From: Bacteroidota bacterium
GTDB taxonomy: Bacteria; Bacteroidota; Bacteroidia; Bacteroidales; B39-G9
Length of the DNA stretch: 7,153 nt
Assembly (NCBI GenBank): GCA_030592465.1
Contig: JAUVJB010000158.1
Coordinates: 1-7,153, forward strand
Direction: 5' to 3'
Shown: positions 5,510 through 7,153 of the stretch, piece by piece
Numbering within the stretch: position 1 is the first letter of the stretch
Layout of the letters: each line of letters opens with the position of its first letter
Notes under the pieces: model-generated
What the model saw: only the letters and a program-made list of their open reading frames with translations
The model's database searches: none
Told to the model about the DNA's origin: nothing
Position numbers and translations under genes: made by a program

Positions 5510-6766
5510 TTATTGATAATTAAATGATAAATTTTTATTATTATTGTTATAATAAACAAAATAACCTCCCGCTTCTGTTAAATGGTCGAACCCCGAAGTC
5601 TTGTCAGGCACGCCATTTTTATCGTTATTTTGACGTTCTAAAGCCTCTACATATTCAGGACATTTTTTTACATTAATCAGATATGATATTGTACCCTTTC
5701 CGTCTCTAAACATTCGATTAACAACTTTTACTCTATCAGAGACGAATGGATTAGTCATTCTTGCCCGTATAATAAATCCGTATTGCGCTAATATTTCAAT
5801 ATCTGTTCGGTCTGCATTTGTTTGTCTTTGTCTGCCACTCGCATCAGGATAAACGAATATTCTGTTTTTCGGATAACGTTGTTTAATTATATTACAAAGC
5901 TCATCGGTATCGTAAGCCTTCGTAATCTCATCTACCGCTATTATTTGGCGTTTTATAATATGAATAACTGCGGACATATTGCCTATGTTAAAATCAATAC
6001 CAATATGCAGATGGTCGTGTTCTTTTAATTCCTCGTTTGAATTATTTATTTTTCTATCAAAATTATAATAAGTCGGTTTATTTTGTAAATTTATAAATTC
6101 TCCATAAATATAAGCCTTCAATTGGTGCTCGTCATACATCGCTTTTAATCCATCAATATACCCATCACCTAAATTAACCGCATTATCTAAAGTATTTAAT
6201 TGGAATAATTTTTTATTTTCGTTATTATTTTTTTCAAAAAACCCATACATAAATCCAAAGCCCTCCGGAGTTGAGACAAAATCAATACAATTTTTTGTAT
6301 TTTTTTTATAAGAATTTCGCCCACTTATTCGCCGAACTGCCTCAATCCTTTTGTTATTATGTAGTACATCGATTTCGTCTATTACTGAATAGCCCACCGA
6401 ATAACTAACTATACTATCTGGGTTGTCCATAGAACGCATCCAAATTTCACCATAATCAGTTATAAATTTGCTGTCTTTAAGATTTACAGTATAATTAATC
6501 CCTAAAGTTTCAAATAAATCTTTGAATTTTGGAATTAACATATCAACTATTTTGCTATATGTAGGTAAGTAGTATGCAATCGGGACAAAAGGGTTTTCTA
6601 ACATTGTCGTTATACACTTCACTACTGCGGATAAACTTTTTCCAGATTGATACCCGCCAACAATCCCAGAATTTAACGCCCTCGAATGGATATATTTTTT
6701 TTGATTTTCGTGTAATCTACTAAGGTTTAAATTCCCTTTCGCACTAATAAAAATTATTTCACTCAT
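5510..6766 (-). CDS. terL: Terminase large subunit (packaging ATPase and nuclease)
   Basis: At 418 residues this has both halves of a terminase motor. ATPase half: Walker A GGYQSGKS at residues 37-44, Walker B-type VIDEID at 128-133 with the catalytic Glu131, and the coupling motif STPEG at 165-169. Nuclease half with an RNase H-like fold: acidic residues in GIDFN (Asp258), AVDEI (Asp279/Glu280), PDASG (Asp308) and FDHLTEA (Asp394). The enzyme translocates DNA into the procapsid through the portal and cuts concatemers. The ATG at 6766-6764 overlaps the end of the small-subunit candidate by 8 bases, so the two are probably co-translated. The ATPase half begins close to the N-terminus, and the total length is at the short end for the family. 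The C-terminal tail is Asn-rich and probably flexible. The cutting mode (cos or pac) cannot be read from the sequence alone. Confidence 0.97.
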   Translation of the reverse strand: MSEIIFISAKGNLNLSRLHENQKKYIHSRALNSGIVGGYQSGKSLSAVVKCITTMLENPFVPIAYYLPTYSKIVDMLIPKFKDLFETLGINYTVNLKDSKFITDYGEIWMRSMDNPDSIVSYSVGYSVIDEIDVLHNNKRIEAVRRISGRNSYKKNTKNCIDFVSTPEGFGFMYGFFEKNNNENKKLFQLNTLDNAVNLGDGYIDGLKAMYDEHQLKAYIYGEFINLQNKPTYYNFDRKINNSNEELKEHDHLHIGIDFNIGNMSAVIHIIKRQIIAVDEITKAYDTDELCNIIKQRYPKNRIFVYPDASGRQRQTNADRTDIEILAQYGFIIRARMTNPFVSDRVKVVNRMFRDGKGTISYLINVKKCPEYVEALERQNNDKNGVPDKTSGFDHLTEAGGYFVYYNNNNKNLSFNYQ

Positions 6767-7121
6767 CTTTATTAAATGTAATCCCTTTTATCCTGTCTTT
6801 TATGTCAATTTTATTTTCAATTTCTTGTTTTGCCTTACCATCAAATGTTTCTAAAATTAATTGAATAGCTTTTAAATTGTTTGAGGTTTTACTCATTGCA
6901 ATATTTAACATTTTTAACGCTAAACTTTCCTGTGTTGCAATTTTAAAGATATAAGCTGTTTCCGTTTCTTTTATGAAGTCTTTTTTTGGAATTGTTAATT
7001 CGCCTTGCTTTAGCAGTAATTCCTTGAGCTGTTTCTTTATTGATACACCAGCTCCTTTTTTATTAATATGCTCTGGATACTTATCAAATCCCTTTCCTTT
7101 TATATTTTCTGCATTTGCCAT
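6759..7121 (-). CDS. Putative terminase small subunit (DNA-recognition)
   Basis: The 120-residue protein is placed just before the large terminase with an 8-base overlap. The N-terminus is Lys/Gly-rich (KGKGFDKYPEHINKKGAG, residues 8-25), similar in style to small-terminase or DUF5681-like proteins that begin with a 'GNp.G' type basic segment. The C-terminal part has LKAIQLILETFDGKAKQ (about 83-99), matching the recurrent 'A...il...dGK..q' ending of that group as I remember it. Its role would be to bind the packaging site and deliver DNA to the large subunit. The ATG at 7121-7119 forms TAATG with an upstream stop, which supports this start. The same frame is open further upstream to the window edge, so a longer start outside the window cannot be excluded. 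The function is inferred; no clear helix-turn-helix is visible. Confidence 0.72.
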   Translation of the reverse strand: MANAENIKGKGFDKYPEHINKKGAGVSIKKQLKELLLKQGELTIPKKDFIKETETAYIFKIATQESLALKMLNIAMSKTSNNLKAIQLILETFDGKAKQEIENKIDIKDRIKGITFNKDE

Positions 7122-7153
7122 TATTTTTTCGTTGAGTGCTCGTTGTAATTGCA
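7121..7153 (-). CDS. Possible 3' end of an upstream gene (last ten codons)
   Basis: One minus-strand frame runs in from the right edge and encodes CNYNEHSTKK before a TAA at 7123-7121 that overlaps the next ATG as TAATG. The same stop-start form occurs at two other junctions in this cluster, which is the only real support. The tail is hydrophilic and too short to identify. The other two frames are also open here, so this could be chance. Confidence 0.35.
   Translation of the reverse strand, partial: CNYNEHSTKK

Noticed and set aside
5822..6028. Plus-strand frame of 68 residues inside the terminase gene
   Set aside because: It is antisense to the conserved nuclease half of the large terminase, whose acidic motifs explain the sequence completely.
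1..7153. CRISPR array, tRNA, integrase, insertion sequence or defence system
   Set aside because: No regularly spaced repeats, cloverleaf-like region, recombinase motif or inverted terminal repeats were seen, and the space is almost wholly taken by packaging and head genes.

Overview
The window is a block of a tailed double-stranded DNA phage or prophage (Caudoviricetes) that most likely infects a member of the Bacteroidota. The host guess rests on several points: the DNA is strongly AT-rich, starts are preceded by A-rich leaders without a clear Shine-Dalgarno sequence, one gene encodes a typical Bacteroidota-style signal peptide ending in QAQ, and the gene order and protein styles resemble Bacteroidota phages. 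Nothing here decides between a free phage and a prophage: there is no integrase, attachment site, tRNA or host gene.

Every convincing gene lies on the minus strand, so the window reads from right to left. The order is: the last codons of an unknown gene (7153-7121), a putative small terminase (7121-6759), the large terminase (6766-5510), an 88-base gap, the portal (5421-3997), a 65-residue repeat-bearing protein (4043-3846), a putative scaffolding protein (3846-2950), the major capsid protein (2950-1943), a small exported protein (1899-1468), a head-tail connector (1433-924), a neck or tail-completion candidate (927-490), and a truncated gene resembling a tail-assembly chaperone (503 to the left edge). 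The large plus-strand reading frames are shadows of these genes.

The genes form a DNA-packaging and head-assembly module. The terminase pair would cut and pump DNA through the portal. The scaffold and capsid protein would build the procapsid around the portal, and the connector and neck proteins would seal it and join the tail. Most junctions are tight overlaps (TAATG, ATGA or longer), which suggests one polycistronic message with translational coupling. Two hairpins interrupt the run, one after the capsid gene and one after the exported-protein gene. They probably set capsid-region messages apart from downstream neck messages.

Four points stand out. A Sec signal peptide sits on a small gene inside the head cluster. 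The portal carries a DnaJ-type pair of CxxCxGxG motifs. A 65-residue protein with an internal tandem repeat shares DNA with the portal C-terminus in a second frame. A strong terminator hairpin ends four bases before the connector start codon. No prohead protease is visible between portal and capsid, and no major tail tube gene is visible in its usual place.
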